This document shows, piece after piece, positions 25,972 through 33,162 of a DNA stretch of 37,669 nucleotides. Source of the stretch: Nocardiopsis kunsanensis DSM 44524 (GTDB taxonomy: Bacteria; Actinomycetota; Actinomycetes; Streptosporangiales; Streptosporangiaceae). Made by a program: the position numbers and the translations under genes. The stretch's first letter is position 1, and each line of letters begins with the position of its first letter. The notes beneath the pieces are model-generated. The model was not told where the DNA came from. It searched no databases and saw only the letters and a list, made by a program, of their open reading frames with translations. The stretch covers positions 1-37,669 of the forward strand of contig NZ_ANAY01000008.1 of the NCBI RefSeq assembly GCF_000340965.1, read 5' to 3'.

Positions 25972-26382
25972 ATGTTCTACCAGGTGATCGGCGAAACGGC
26001 GATGCTCCTTCACTTCGCCTTCCTCATCTACGTGACCCTGGGCGGTTTCCTGGCATGGCGGTGGCCCCGTACTTTCTGGTTCCACGTACCCGTTGCCGCA
26101 TACGCTCTCGCCATCAACATCGTCGGATGGGAATGCCCCCTCACCTACGTCGAGAACTGGGGGCGGGTCAACGCAGGCCAAAGCGGCATGGGTGATACGG
26201 GGTTCATCGACCACTACCTCACCGGCATCATTTATCCCCAGGAACACGCTCTCACCGCACAATTCCTCGTGGGAGTGAGCGTCGCCGTCTCCTGGATCGG
26301 CTTGCTCATCATCCTGTGGCGGCGACGCCGCGGACCCACACCCCGAAACCACGACACCGACGGCACCACACCACACGCGTAA
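25972..26382 (+). CDS. DUF2784 membrane protein
   Basis: A 136-aa protein with three to four helices (about 7-29, 36-52 and 98-120). The DUF2784 hallmarks are WECPLTYVENWGR, GFIDHYLTGIIYP and the N-terminal LLHFAFLIYVTLGGFLA. The His and Glu/Cys residues near the membrane could bind metal or haem, but the family has no known function. GAGGAAA lies 9 nt before the ATG. The gene stands alone between the gltBD terminator and the next promoter. Confidence 0.85.
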   Translation: MFYQVIGETAMLLHFAFLIYVTLGGFLAWRWPRTFWFHVPVAAYALAINIVGWECPLTYVENWGRVNAGQSGMGDTGFIDHYLTGIIYPQEHALTAQFLVGVSVAVSWIGLLIILWRRRRGPTPRNHDTDGTTPHA

Positions 26383-26434
26383 AAACCGCGCATGGATTCC
26401 GCGCGAGCCGTTCACCGCTCGCCGAGCCCGCGCG

Positions 26435-26440
26435 TACCGT
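26435..26440 (+). promoter_or_regulatory. -10 element of a probable leaderless promoter at 26447
   Basis: TACCGT ends 6 nt before the ATG, with TTCACC (26411-26416) as a -35 candidate at an 18-nt spacing. There is no ribosome-binding site. Confidence 0.45.
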
Positions 26441-26446
26441 CGAAAC

Positions 26447-27358
26447 ATGACCGTTGTGAGCTGGGACTCCTTCCGCGCCGCGGAGCACTTCACCATGCGC
26501 AACGCGCGGCTGCTCGACCGGCACCGATTCGACTTCCTCTTCCAGGCGGGCCCCGCCGAGAACGTCCGTGCCGCACTGGCCGCCTACCGCAACATCGACG
26601 GCGGCTACGGCAACGGCCTCGACCCGGACCTACGCGGCCATGCCAGCCAGCCCGTGGCCGTCGAACTCGCCCTACGCCTGCTCGACGAGCTCGGCCCCCT
26701 CTCCCAGCCCCTCACCGCAGGGATCTGCCGCTTCCTCAACTCCGTGAGCAACACCGACGGCGGGCTGCCCGCCGTCCTGCCCGGCGTCCGACACACCGAA
26801 GCCGCGCCCTGGTACCAACACACCGACGACTTCAGCAGCCGCCTCGACACCACCGCCATGATCACCGGGCTCCTCCACAAACACCACGTGACCCACCCCT
26901 GGCGCGACACCGCCACCGCCTACTGCTGGAAACACATCGACGGCCTCAGGTGGACCGACCCCCACCAAGCCATCGCCGTCTGCACCTTCCTGCAGCACGT
27001 CCCCGACCGGCAACGCGCCATGGAGACCTTCGCCCGCCTCTCCAGCAAGATCCGCGCCGTCATCGACGTCCACCCGCGTGCCACCGGCCACGTCCACACA
27101 CCACTGGACCTGGCCGCCCACCCCGACCACATCGCCCGACCGCTCTTCACCGACGACGAGATCGAACGCAATCTCCAGGCCTTCGAAGAACAACAACGCC
27201 CCGACGGCGGCTGGGACGCCTGCTGGGACCACTGGGACACCGCCGCCACCATCGAACGCGAAGGCATGCGCACCATCCAACGCCTACGCATCCTGCGCGA
27301 CTACGGCCGCGTCCAGGTCGACCTGCCCCGGCCCCGTCGCGAAGCCCCCGCCGACTGA
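26447..27358 (+). CDS. Alpha/alpha-toroid repeat protein (prenyltransferase/squalene-cyclase-like)
   Basis: The 303-aa protein has helical repeats with Gly-rich turn motifs that recall the QW-type repeats of terpene cyclases and prenyltransferases: YRNIDGGYGNGLDPDLRGH, NTDGGLPAVLPG and QRPDGGWDACWDHWDTA. It lacks a clear DxDD protonation motif or a zinc-site signature, so catalysis is uncertain. Histidines and tryptophans are frequent. No signal peptide or transmembrane segment is visible, so it is probably cytoplasmic. It appears to be transcribed leaderless. It ends directly against the convergent gene, stop to stop. Function unknown. Confidence 0.7.
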   Translation: MTVVSWDSFRAAEHFTMRNARLLDRHRFDFLFQAGPAENVRAALAAYRNIDGGYGNGLDPDLRGHASQPVAVELALRLLDELGPLSQPLTAGICRFLNSVSNTDGGLPAVLPGVRHTEAAPWYQHTDDFSSRLDTTAMITGLLHKHHVTHPWRDTATAYCWKHIDGLRWTDPHQAIAVCTFLQHVPDRQRAMETFARLSSKIRAVIDVHPRATGHVHTPLDLAAHPDHIARPLFTDDEIERNLQAFEEQQRPDGGWDACWDHWDTAATIEREGMRTIQRLRILRDYGRVQVDLPRPRREAPAD

Positions 27359-28120
27359 TCACCCGCCCAACGCCAGAAAGCGCACACCGGCCTCCCGCAA
27401 CTCCTCCGCCAAGCCCGCGTCATCGGGCTCCCGGACCCGGCCCGTCACAGCTCGAACCGCTGACAGAGCCGTCCTACGGTCCTCCCACAGCCCGGGCAGC
27501 ACATGCTCCAACGCCACAGGGTCAGCGGAGCAGAACAACAACCGCGTCGCCACCCCCAGCGCCTCAGAACTCGCCCACGGATCCCGCCCCAACGCATCGG
27601 CCAGGTCCAGACCGTGCACAGTCAGCTCAAGAACCCTTGTCACCAAGAAATCCGTGAGCAGCATCCGATCACCGTGCCGCGTCACGACGACACGATCACC
27701 CGGCTCCGCCCACAGGCACGGTTCCAACCGGCCCCAATGCTCCGTCAGCACCCGGGCAGGTTCCCCCGCGTCCGAACGCCGACGAGCCACCAGCAGAGCA
27801 CTGCCGACCCGAGCGGCATCGACCTCGACGGAAAAACGTACGTCCGGGGAGTAATAGCCCACTGCCGAGACCACACCGCCCCCACCCTCAGGCACACGCT
27901 CCTTCAAAGCATCGGCAACCCGCACCACCGCACCCACCGTGTGTACGGCCAGAGCAGCCACGTCCCACGGCTCGCACCGCGTCGGCGCCCACACCTCCTG
28001 CTCCTCCAGTCGGTCCAATACCGCACCCAACACACCAACCTCGGACGCCACCGCCGAGATCACCTGCTCGCGTGAGAACTCCAACACTTCGTGTACCTCC
28101 CGGGCGCTCAGGGCACGCAC
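27359..28120 (-). CDS. Maleylpyruvate isomerase / mycothiol-dependent (DinB-like) family protein
   Basis: A 253-aa cytoplasmic protein of the actinobacterial superfamily with an N-terminal DinB-like four-helix domain. The family pattern W-x-P-T-R-C-E-P-W-D-V-x-x-L-x-x-H is seen as WAPTRCEPWDVAALAVHTVG. A second His lies in ELTVHGLDLADALG, so the usual metal ligands are present. Members include mycothiol-dependent maleylpyruvate isomerase, but most, including this one, have no assigned substrate. GTG at 28120 is chosen because the 46 residues before it do not look like protein and the family starts near here. The true start could differ by a few codons. It is divergent from pyk with a 161-bp gap. 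Confidence 0.7.
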   Translation of the reverse strand: MRALSAREVHEVLEFSREQVISAVASEVGVLGAVLDRLEEQEVWAPTRCEPWDVAALAVHTVGAVVRVADALKERVPEGGGGVVSAVGYYSPDVRFSVEVDAARVGSALLVARRRSDAGEPARVLTEHWGRLEPCLWAEPGDRVVVTRHGDRMLLTDFLVTRVLELTVHGLDLADALGRDPWASSEALGVATRLLFCSADPVALEHVLPGLWEDRRTALSAVRAVTGRVREPDDAGLAEELREAGVRFLALGG

Positions 28121-28268
28121 ACTACAGAACCGACCAGGCGCGAGAAGCCCCGCGTACGTGGGAAAACATCCCATGTGTGTTCTCGTGCACACCCGGAATT
28201 CGCCTTCCCGCAGACGGGGAGACGTCCCCACGCAACCTGGTTTAGACCACTGCGCCACCTGAAAGCTC

Positions 28269-28274
28269 TAGAGT
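28269..28274 (+). promoter_or_regulatory. -10 element of a probable leaderless pyk promoter
   Basis: TAGAGT ends 7 nt before the pyk GTG at 28282, and there is no ribosome-binding site. A hairpin-capable GTGTG-N8-CACAC lies about 90 nt upstream, in the divergent gap. Confidence 0.45.
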
Positions 28275-28281
28275 GTTACGT

Positions 28282-29712
28282 GTGACACGTCGAGCAAAAA
28301 TTGTCGCGACCCTCGGTCCCGCAACCTCGAGCCCGGAGACCCTCCGGCAGCTCGTCCACGCCGGACTGGACGTCGCCCGCATCAACCTCAGCCACGGAAC
28401 CCACGACGACCACCACGCCAGCATCACCAACCTCCGGCAGGCAGCCGAGGAAGAGCAACGCCCCATCGGCGTCCTCGCCGATCTCCAAGGTCCCAAGATC
28501 CGCGTGGGCACCTTCGCCGACGGCCCCATCGAACTCGACGAGGACGACGAGTTCACCATCACCACCGAAGACGTCCCCGGCGACAGCAACCGCGTATCCA
28601 CCACGTACAAGGGACTCCCCGGAGACGTCCGCCCCGGCGACCGCGTCCTCATCGACGACGGCCGTGTCGTCCTCGAGTGCACCAAGACCACCAGCACCGA
28701 GGTCCACACACGCGTCGTCGTCGGCGGCCCCGTCTCCAACCACAAGGGACTCAACCTCCCCGGAGTCGCCGTCAGCGTCCCCGCCCTCACCGACAAGGAC
28801 GAGGACGACCTCCGCTGGGCCCTGCGCCAAGGCGTCGACATCGTCGCACTGTCCTTCGTGCGCAGCCCCGCCGACGCCGAAGAATGCCACCGCATCATGG
28901 ACGACGAGGGCGTCACCGTCCCCCTCATCGCCAAGATCGAGAAGCCCCAAGCCGTCGAACGCCTCCACGACATCATCGAGGTCTTCGACGGCGTCATGGT
29001 CGCCCGCGGCGACCTCGGCGTCGAACTCCCGCTCGAGAACGTCCCCATGGTGCAGAAACGCGCCATCGAGCGCTGCCGCGACAAGGCCAAACCCGTCATC
29101 GTCGCCACGCAGATGCTCGAATCCATGATCTCGGCGCCCCGACCCACCCGCGCCGAAGCCTCCGACGTGGCCAACGCCGTCATCGACGGCGCCGACGCCG
29201 TCATGCTCTCCGGAGAGACCAGCATCGGCCAGTACCCCGTCGAGACCGTCGAGACCATGGCCCGCATCGTCGGAGCCGCCGAACAGGAGTCCCTCCGGGC
29301 CTCCCACATCCTCAACCGCGTCCCGGAGACCACCGGCGGCGCCATCGCCCGCGCCGCCGCCGAGATCGGCGCGACCATCGGCGCACGCGCCCTCGTCGCC
29401 TTCACCATGTCCGGGGAGACCGCCCGGCGCCTCGCCCGCTACCGGTCACCCATCCCGCTCATGGCCTTCACCACCGAACCGCTGACCCGTGGCCGCCTCG
29501 CCCTCACCTGGGGCGTGGACACCAACCGCGTGCCCTGGGTCGACAACAGCGACGACATGGTCCGCCAGGTCGAACACGAGCTCCTGCAGCTCAGCGACTA
29601 CAACCGCGGCGACAAGATCGTCATCGTCGCCGGGAGTCCCCCGGGAACCGTCGGCTCCACCAACTCCCTGCGCGTCCACCGCCTCGGGGACGCCGTCACC
29701 CTGAACCCGTAA
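28282..29712 (+). CDS. pyk: Pyruvate kinase
   Basis: Pyruvate kinase converts phosphoenolpyruvate and ADP to pyruvate and ATP, the last step of glycolysis. The 476-aa protein has the N-terminal RRAKIVATLGPATSS and ARINLSHG (about 32-39). It also has ADLQGPKIRVG, the active-site segment IAKIEKPQAVE, MVARGDLGVELPLE, ATQMLESMI and DGADAVMLSGETSIG. The C-terminal domain ends with IVIVAGSPPGTVGSTNSLRV. The GTG at 28282 gives the standard start (V-T-R-R-A-K-I-V). The GTG three codons earlier overlaps the presumed -10 box. Convergent with the DUF1266-like gene; hairpins lie between them. Confidence 0.96.
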   Translation: MTRRAKIVATLGPATSSPETLRQLVHAGLDVARINLSHGTHDDHHASITNLRQAAEEEQRPIGVLADLQGPKIRVGTFADGPIELDEDDEFTITTEDVPGDSNRVSTTYKGLPGDVRPGDRVLIDDGRVVLECTKTTSTEVHTRVVVGGPVSNHKGLNLPGVAVSVPALTDKDEDDLRWALRQGVDIVALSFVRSPADAEECHRIMDDEGVTVPLIAKIEKPQAVERLHDIIEVFDGVMVARGDLGVELPLENVPMVQKRAIERCRDKAKPVIVATQMLESMISAPRPTRAEASDVANAVIDGADAVMLSGETSIGQYPVETVETMARIVGAAEQESLRASHILNRVPETTGGAIARAAAEIGATIGARALVAFTMSGETARRLARYRSPIPLMAFTTEPLTRGRLALTWGVDTNRVPWVDNSDDMVRQVEHELLQLSDYNRGDKIVIVAGSPPGTVGSTNSLRVHRLGDAVTLNP

Positions 29713-29747
29713 CCGAGAACCCCGACCGCGCAAAACCGCGGAGGGAC

Positions 29748-29814
29748 GTGTCGCATCGGGACCGGCCCGGGCACGGCGCACACGCGCCCGCCCGGCCGGG
29801 ACCGGATGCGGCAC
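29748..29814. terminator. Bidirectional hairpin terminator between pyk and the DUF1266-like gene
   Basis: GTGTCGCATC (29748-29757) pairs with GATGCGGCAC (29805-29814) with one wobble, enclosing GGCCCGGGC/GCCCGGCC-type inner pairing. A smaller CCGCG/CGCGG hairpin lies at about 29726-29741. Confidence 0.5.
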
Positions 29815-29838
29815 CGGGAACCGCCCGGAGCCGAACGC

Positions 29839-30819
29839 TCACTCCGAGGCCCGCACCTCGTCACCGGCCGAGGCACCCTTGGCCCCCTGGTCCGGCAACA
29901 CCCGCTCCAACGGCATGTCCCACGGCAACAAGTTCCACGGGCTCGACGGGTCCTCGGACAGCAACCCCAACGCCGTCCAGATCCGGTCCTGCCCCGAGTA
30001 CTCACCGAGCATCCCCTTGCTCGGCCACAGCAGGTACCCCGCATGGAACGCCGCCGCCAACTGCGACCACGACGAATACCGTCGCTGCAGATCCGTCGCC
30101 ACACGGCGCAACATCGCCTGAGTCTCCGCGGGCGACAACCAGTCCAGGCTCGCGCCCCCGCACACCAACCGGATCACGTGCGCCGATTTCCACCACTGGT
30201 ACGCACCGATGATGACGGTCTCCCGTTCCTCACCCGCCCGCGTCACCGAACGCAGACGCCGTACCTGCTCCTCACCGAGCACCACGTGCGTGCCCGTGTC
30301 ACCACCGCCCCGCTCGCGCGGAAGACGCGATTTCGCGGTTCCCGCGCGCAGGTCCACCACCAGATCCAGACTCGGCCCCTGGTGCAGCTCCTCGTGCAGC
30401 CTCTCCACCGTCGCGCGCAACGACTCCAGGTCCGTCACACCCCACTGTTCCTCGAGCACACGCCGGTACCTGCGGCGCAGCGACGAGCGGGCGACCACGT
30501 CCCAGGGCTCGGCCAGAGCCACCCGGAACGGCGCGGCCACGGCGGCGGCCCAGCGCTCTGTGCTCAACGGCGCATCGGGCTCCTTCGCGCGGACCGCGGG
30601 GGACTCGCGGGTACCGATGACCAGCTCGGCGAACGAGCCGGCCGCCAGTACCGCCGTGGGCAGGAAGGCCCACCCGGGAAGGCCGAGGGCCACCATGAGC
30701 ACGACCAGGAAGGCGACGGGGGTCCACAGCCAGGGCTGGCGGCGGCGCGAACCCCAGGCGACCACGACCCAGGCGCCAATCACCAGTGCGCCCACGATCC
30801 CGGCGACCACGGTCAGCAC
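29839..30819 (-). CDS. DUF1266-like membrane protein
   Basis: A 326-aa protein with two or three N-terminal helices (about 3-22, 30-54 and 55-67) and a large soluble domain. The C-terminal segment has SWSQLAAAFHAGYLLWPSKG and a Trp-rich end (SPWNLLPWDMPL), resembling DUF1266 proteins. Those often concern Trp/Asp/Arg-rich small domains of unknown role. GTG at 30819 has an excellent GAGAGGAG ribosome-binding site. The soluble part should face the cytoplasm if two helices cross the membrane. No enzyme motif is recognised. Family assignment is tentative. Confidence 0.6.
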   Translation of the reverse strand: MLTVVAGIVGALVIGAWVVVAWGSRRRQPWLWTPVAFLVVLMVALGLPGWAFLPTAVLAAGSFAELVIGTRESPAVRAKEPDAPLSTERWAAAVAAPFRVALAEPWDVVARSSLRRRYRRVLEEQWGVTDLESLRATVERLHEELHQGPSLDLVVDLRAGTAKSRLPRERGGGDTGTHVVLGEEQVRRLRSVTRAGEERETVIIGAYQWWKSAHVIRLVCGGASLDWLSPAETQAMLRRVATDLQRRYSSWSQLAAAFHAGYLLWPSKGMLGEYSGQDRIWTALGLLSEDPSSPWNLLPWDMPLERVLPDQGAKGASAGDEVRASE

Positions 30820-31064
30820 CCGTCGCTCCTCTCACGTGCTCTGTGTCCGTTACGCACTCAAGGATCGGTGACGTCTGCTCTGCCTCGCGACCGAACTCAC
30901 GGGTTGTGCTCAGGTTGTGGCCGTGATGTAACCGCTGATGCCCGTTCGGGGCTGCCACAAAGTGACAAAAGGCCTGAACGGGGTTGAAGCGGGCCGGTAA
31001 TTGTGAAGGTTTCGGCCTTCCCCTTCGTGTGTGGGCGGGAGGCGGGGCGACCCACAGGCGCGCG
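30820..31064. other. Non-coding gap upstream of the DUF1266-like gene
   Basis: No gene is seen. Inverted stretches include AAGGCC...GGCCTT around 30967-31015 and TGTGGG...CCCACA around 31030-31056. It must hold the DUF1266-like promoter on the minus strand, but I cannot place the boxes. Confidence 0.4.
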
Positions 31065-31092
31065 GACCCCGCATGAGCGGGGGAGCGGGGTC
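31065..31092 (-). terminator. Hairpin at the end of the broken HTH/LAGLIDADG gene
   Basis: GACCCCGC (31065-31072) and GCGGGGTC (31085-31092) form an 8-bp stem that overlaps the stop codon region. An alternative CCCCGC-ATGA-GCGGGG stem uses 31067-31082. Confidence 0.45.
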
Positions 31093-31893
31093 AGTACTCG
31101 GGGCCCACGAAGGTGTCCATGCGGGCGACGGCGGCCTTGCGGGAGATCGAGATGGCGCTCTGCGACAGAACATCCGGTTGGCGTTTGGCGTGAGACTTCC
31201 ACGGGTTCTCGAGCTGGTCGAGTGTTGTCGTCATCAAGCCGACGATGTCCCGTGAGGTGTTCGCGAAGAGGTAGCGAGGATATTCGTAGAACCCCTGTCC
31301 GTCCCTCCTTCTTATCCGGTTGAGGCCCCTCGACCCATCTGAGTGCATCAGCCCCCGGACGAAGCGTCGGGGATGTTCGTCCACGATCTCCTGCTGCCAG
31401 GACTCGAGCACGATACGGCGTTCGTGCTTCTTCCCGGGCGCGTGCTGGGGGAACACACAGGGCCAATGTTTCCAACTGCCGTGGACCATGGTGCAGCCCA
31501 GCGCCTGGGCCCGACCCACTTTGTGGTCCGGGCGGATCGCGGCGATGGCATCCGCGCACTCCTCGATGAGGCCCGGCCACTTGTCGTCGCATGCGATGCG
31601 GAGTCGCCACACCTTCTTTTACGGGTCGCCGACCTGGCTGATGCAGCCATCTCCGAGGTAGAGCCCGAGCAGGTAGCTGTACGTGTCAGCGGGGCAGGAG
31701 GTTTGGGAACCGGTTCGCAACGGGGGCACAGGTCGGTGCCCTCGTACTTGTCCACGAGGGCACGGTTCTGGGCCCAGACGAGGAGCGTGGAGCGGCTGAT
31801 CCCCGTCTGCCGGCTCACATCTGTCTGGGACAGGCCGGCATCGAGGAGGGAGGCGGCATGGCGCCTGACATGTGGTGCATACATGCGGTGCAT
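31091..31893 (-). pseudogene. Broken HTH / LAGLIDADG-endonuclease-like gene
   Basis: Three pieces line up as one ancestral gene of about 265 codons. First, an N-terminal helix-turn-helix (SLLDAGLSQTDVSRQTGISR) runs into a CPRC segment. Second, a frame-shifted piece carries YSYLLGLYLGDGCIS, a first LAGLIDADG-type motif. Third, WRLRIACDDKWPGLIEEC leads on to RFVRGLMHSDGSRG, a second such motif, and a final VGPEY. Two lesions separate them. A one-base loss in the C-run at 31691-31694 causes the first; adding one C restores PPAPADTYSYLLG. An in-frame TAA at 31619-31621 causes the second. Actinomycetes carry intact proteins of this layout, usually annotated as HTH transcriptional regulators. It follows a tRNA gene on the same strand and has lower GC than its neighbours. 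Confidence 0.7.
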
Positions 31894-31941
31894 GTTTGCT
31901 CACGTTTCGGACGTTTTCCGGCGACAGGCGCCATGACCAGC

Positions 31942-31968
31942 AAAAAGGCCACCCGTCGGGTGGCCTTT
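31942..31968 (-). terminator. Intrinsic terminator after tRNA-Leu
   Basis: On the minus strand AAAGGCCACCC-GAC-GGGTGGCCTTT is followed by further T residues, making a run of five (31942-31946). It is the only textbook T-tract terminator in the window and abuts the CCA end of the tRNA. Confidence 0.9.
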
Positions 31969-32046
31969 GGTGCCCTGAGTGGGACTCGAACCCACACTGA
32001 ACGAGGTTTGAGCTCGCTCCCTCTGCCGAAATTGGGGTATCAGGGC
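31968..32046 (-). tRNA. tRNA-Leu (anticodon CAA), encoded CCA, short variable loop
   Basis: The acceptor stem GCCCTGA/TCAGGGC is perfect. The T-arm is GTGGG-TTCGAGT-CCCAC. The anticodon stem is GCGAG/CTCGT around loop CTCAAAC, giving anticodon CAA (32008-32010), which reads TTG. The discriminator is A and CCA is encoded (31968-31970). The D-arm (CCCC-N12-GGG) contains the GG pair. The variable region is only about 5 nt (TCAGT), whereas leucine tRNAs normally have a long variable arm. Decoding as leucine rests on the anticodon alone. Confidence 0.85.
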
Positions 32047-32056
32047 TTTGGTATTT

Positions 32057-32071
32057 TGTCAAACGATTTTA
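32057..32071 (-). promoter_or_regulatory. AT-rich promoter region of tRNA-Leu
   Basis: Within a 40-bp AT-rich stretch (32047-32086) the minus strand has TAAAAT (32066-32071), a possible -10 giving a leader of about 15-20 nt, and TTGACA (32057-32062). The latter lies too close to the tRNA to be its -35. Assignment is uncertain; the low GC is obvious. Confidence 0.35.
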
Positions 32072-32172
32072 TGAAATTTTTCGGCGGTCCTCCTGGCGGT
32101 CCGCGACCAACAGTGTAGTCACGATTGCCGTGCTTCGGCGGGGCCGACGCCCAGCATACTAGCGAATCTCGG

Positions 32173-32178
32173 TAACCT
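32173..32178 (+). promoter_or_regulatory. -10 element of a probable leaderless promoter for the ANTAR regulator
   Basis: TAACCT ends 7 nt before the GTG at 32186, identical in sequence and spacing to the hisI element. No ribosome-binding site is present. Confidence 0.5.
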
Positions 32179-32185
32179 CGAACGC

Positions 32186-32776
32186 GTGACGAGGACGCAG
32201 AGCCGTGTGGTGATCGCGGAAGACGAGGCCCTGATCCGCCTGGACCTCAAGGAGATGCTGGAAGAGGACGGCTACACCGTCGTCGGCGAGGCCGGTGACG
32301 GCGAGGCCGCCATTCGGCTTGCCCGGGAGCTCGCCCCCGACCTGGTGATCACCGACATCAAGATGCCGGTACTCGACGGCCTCTCGGCCGCCGAGAGTAT
32401 CGCGGGCGAACGTATCGCCCCCGTGGTGATCCTGACGGCCTTCTCCCAGCGCGAGCTGGTCGAGCGGGCCCGAGACGCCGGGGCGATGGCCTACCTGGTC
32501 AAGCCGTTCAACAAGACCGATCTGGTGCCGGCCATCGAGATGGCCACCTCCCGGTACGCCGAGCTGTCGGCGCTGGAGGCGGAGGTGGGCAGCCTCCAGG
32601 AGCGGTTGGAGACCCGCAAGCTGGTGGAGCAGGCCAAAGGGTTGTTGCAGAGCCGCCACGGCATGAGCGAGCCCGAGGCCTTCCGTTGGATCCAGAAGAA
32701 CTCCATGGACAAGAGGCTGACCATGCGCAAGGTCGCCGAGACCGTCGTGGAGGCGCTCGGCGGCAGTCAGTCCTGA
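32186..32776 (+). CDS. pdtaR: PdtaR-like response regulator with ANTAR RNA-binding domain
   Basis: A 196-aa two-domain regulator. The receiver domain has the acidic pair Glu12-Asp13, phosphoacceptor Asp57 (DLVITDIKMP), Thr84 (ILTAFS) and Lys106 (YLVKPFN). A coiled linker (about 120-140) leads to an ANTAR domain (about 140-190: KLVEQAKGLLQSRHGMSEPEAFRWIQKNSM). ANTAR proteins bind paired hexaloop hairpins in mRNA and prevent termination when phosphorylated. This matches mycobacterial PdtaR (Rv1626). The partner kinase is not in this window. The start GTG follows a -10 box by 7 nt, so the mRNA is probably leaderless. The liv operon lies downstream, as in Streptomyces. Confidence 0.9.
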   Translation: MTRTQSRVVIAEDEALIRLDLKEMLEEDGYTVVGEAGDGEAAIRLARELAPDLVITDIKMPVLDGLSAAESIAGERIAPVVILTAFSQRELVERARDAGAMAYLVKPFNKTDLVPAIEMATSRYAELSALEAEVGSLQERLETRKLVEQAKGLLQSRHGMSEPEAFRWIQKNSMDKRLTMRKVAETVVEALGGSQS

Positions 32777-32858
32777 CCACAGAACACAGACCGCCGCAGG
32801 AAGCTTCGTGGGGCCGTTCCCGAGTAGCCGGGGCGGCCCTTCGTCATGTCCGGGGGAG

Positions 32859-32881
32859 GGCGCGGGGCGCGGCCCCGCGCC
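32859..32881 (+). terminator. Hairpin terminator after the ANTAR regulator
   Basis: Perfect arms GGCGCGGGGC and GCCCCGCGCC flank a 3-nt loop. A weaker stem, GGGCCG/CGGCCC, lies at about 32811-32839. Confidence 0.65.
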
Positions 32882-33162
32882 GGCTGTCTCACAGGTGACA
32901 TTCGGTGGCTCTGGGCGTTCACGGAAGTACAGATCGCCATGCTCGAGCGGGACGCGGCGAGACAAGTGTTCAAGACCGAGCCGCTGTCGGCGGTGATTCC
33001 ATCTCATTTGCGCACAATGGGGTGACGGTTGGGTCACACGGCTTAAGGGGAGCTGAAGGGTCTGCCTGAACCGGGCTAAACTCTGCGCACCGAACAGCTA
33101 GGACCAAGGCGCCCGGATGCCCCCATTCGGGACGCTCTCCCCCAGATGCGCAAGGAGCGTGC
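32882..33162 (+). promoter_or_regulatory. liv operon upstream region
   Basis: No gene is seen. TAAACT at 33077-33082 is the best -10 candidate, without a good -35, and would give a leader of about 75 nt. AAGGAG (33149-33154) serves the livH GTG. I saw no twin hexaloop hairpins of the ANTAR-target type, but a fold prediction would be needed to exclude them. Confidence 0.35.

Noticed and set aside
28121..28258. Longer N terminus for the DinB-like protein from an ATG at 28258
   Set aside because: The extra 46 residues contain scattered Cys and no family similarity and would overlap the pyk promoter region.
31091..32086. An integrated phage or genomic island at the tRNA
   Set aside because: No integrase, no duplicated tRNA 3' end and no other mobile genes are seen in the window.
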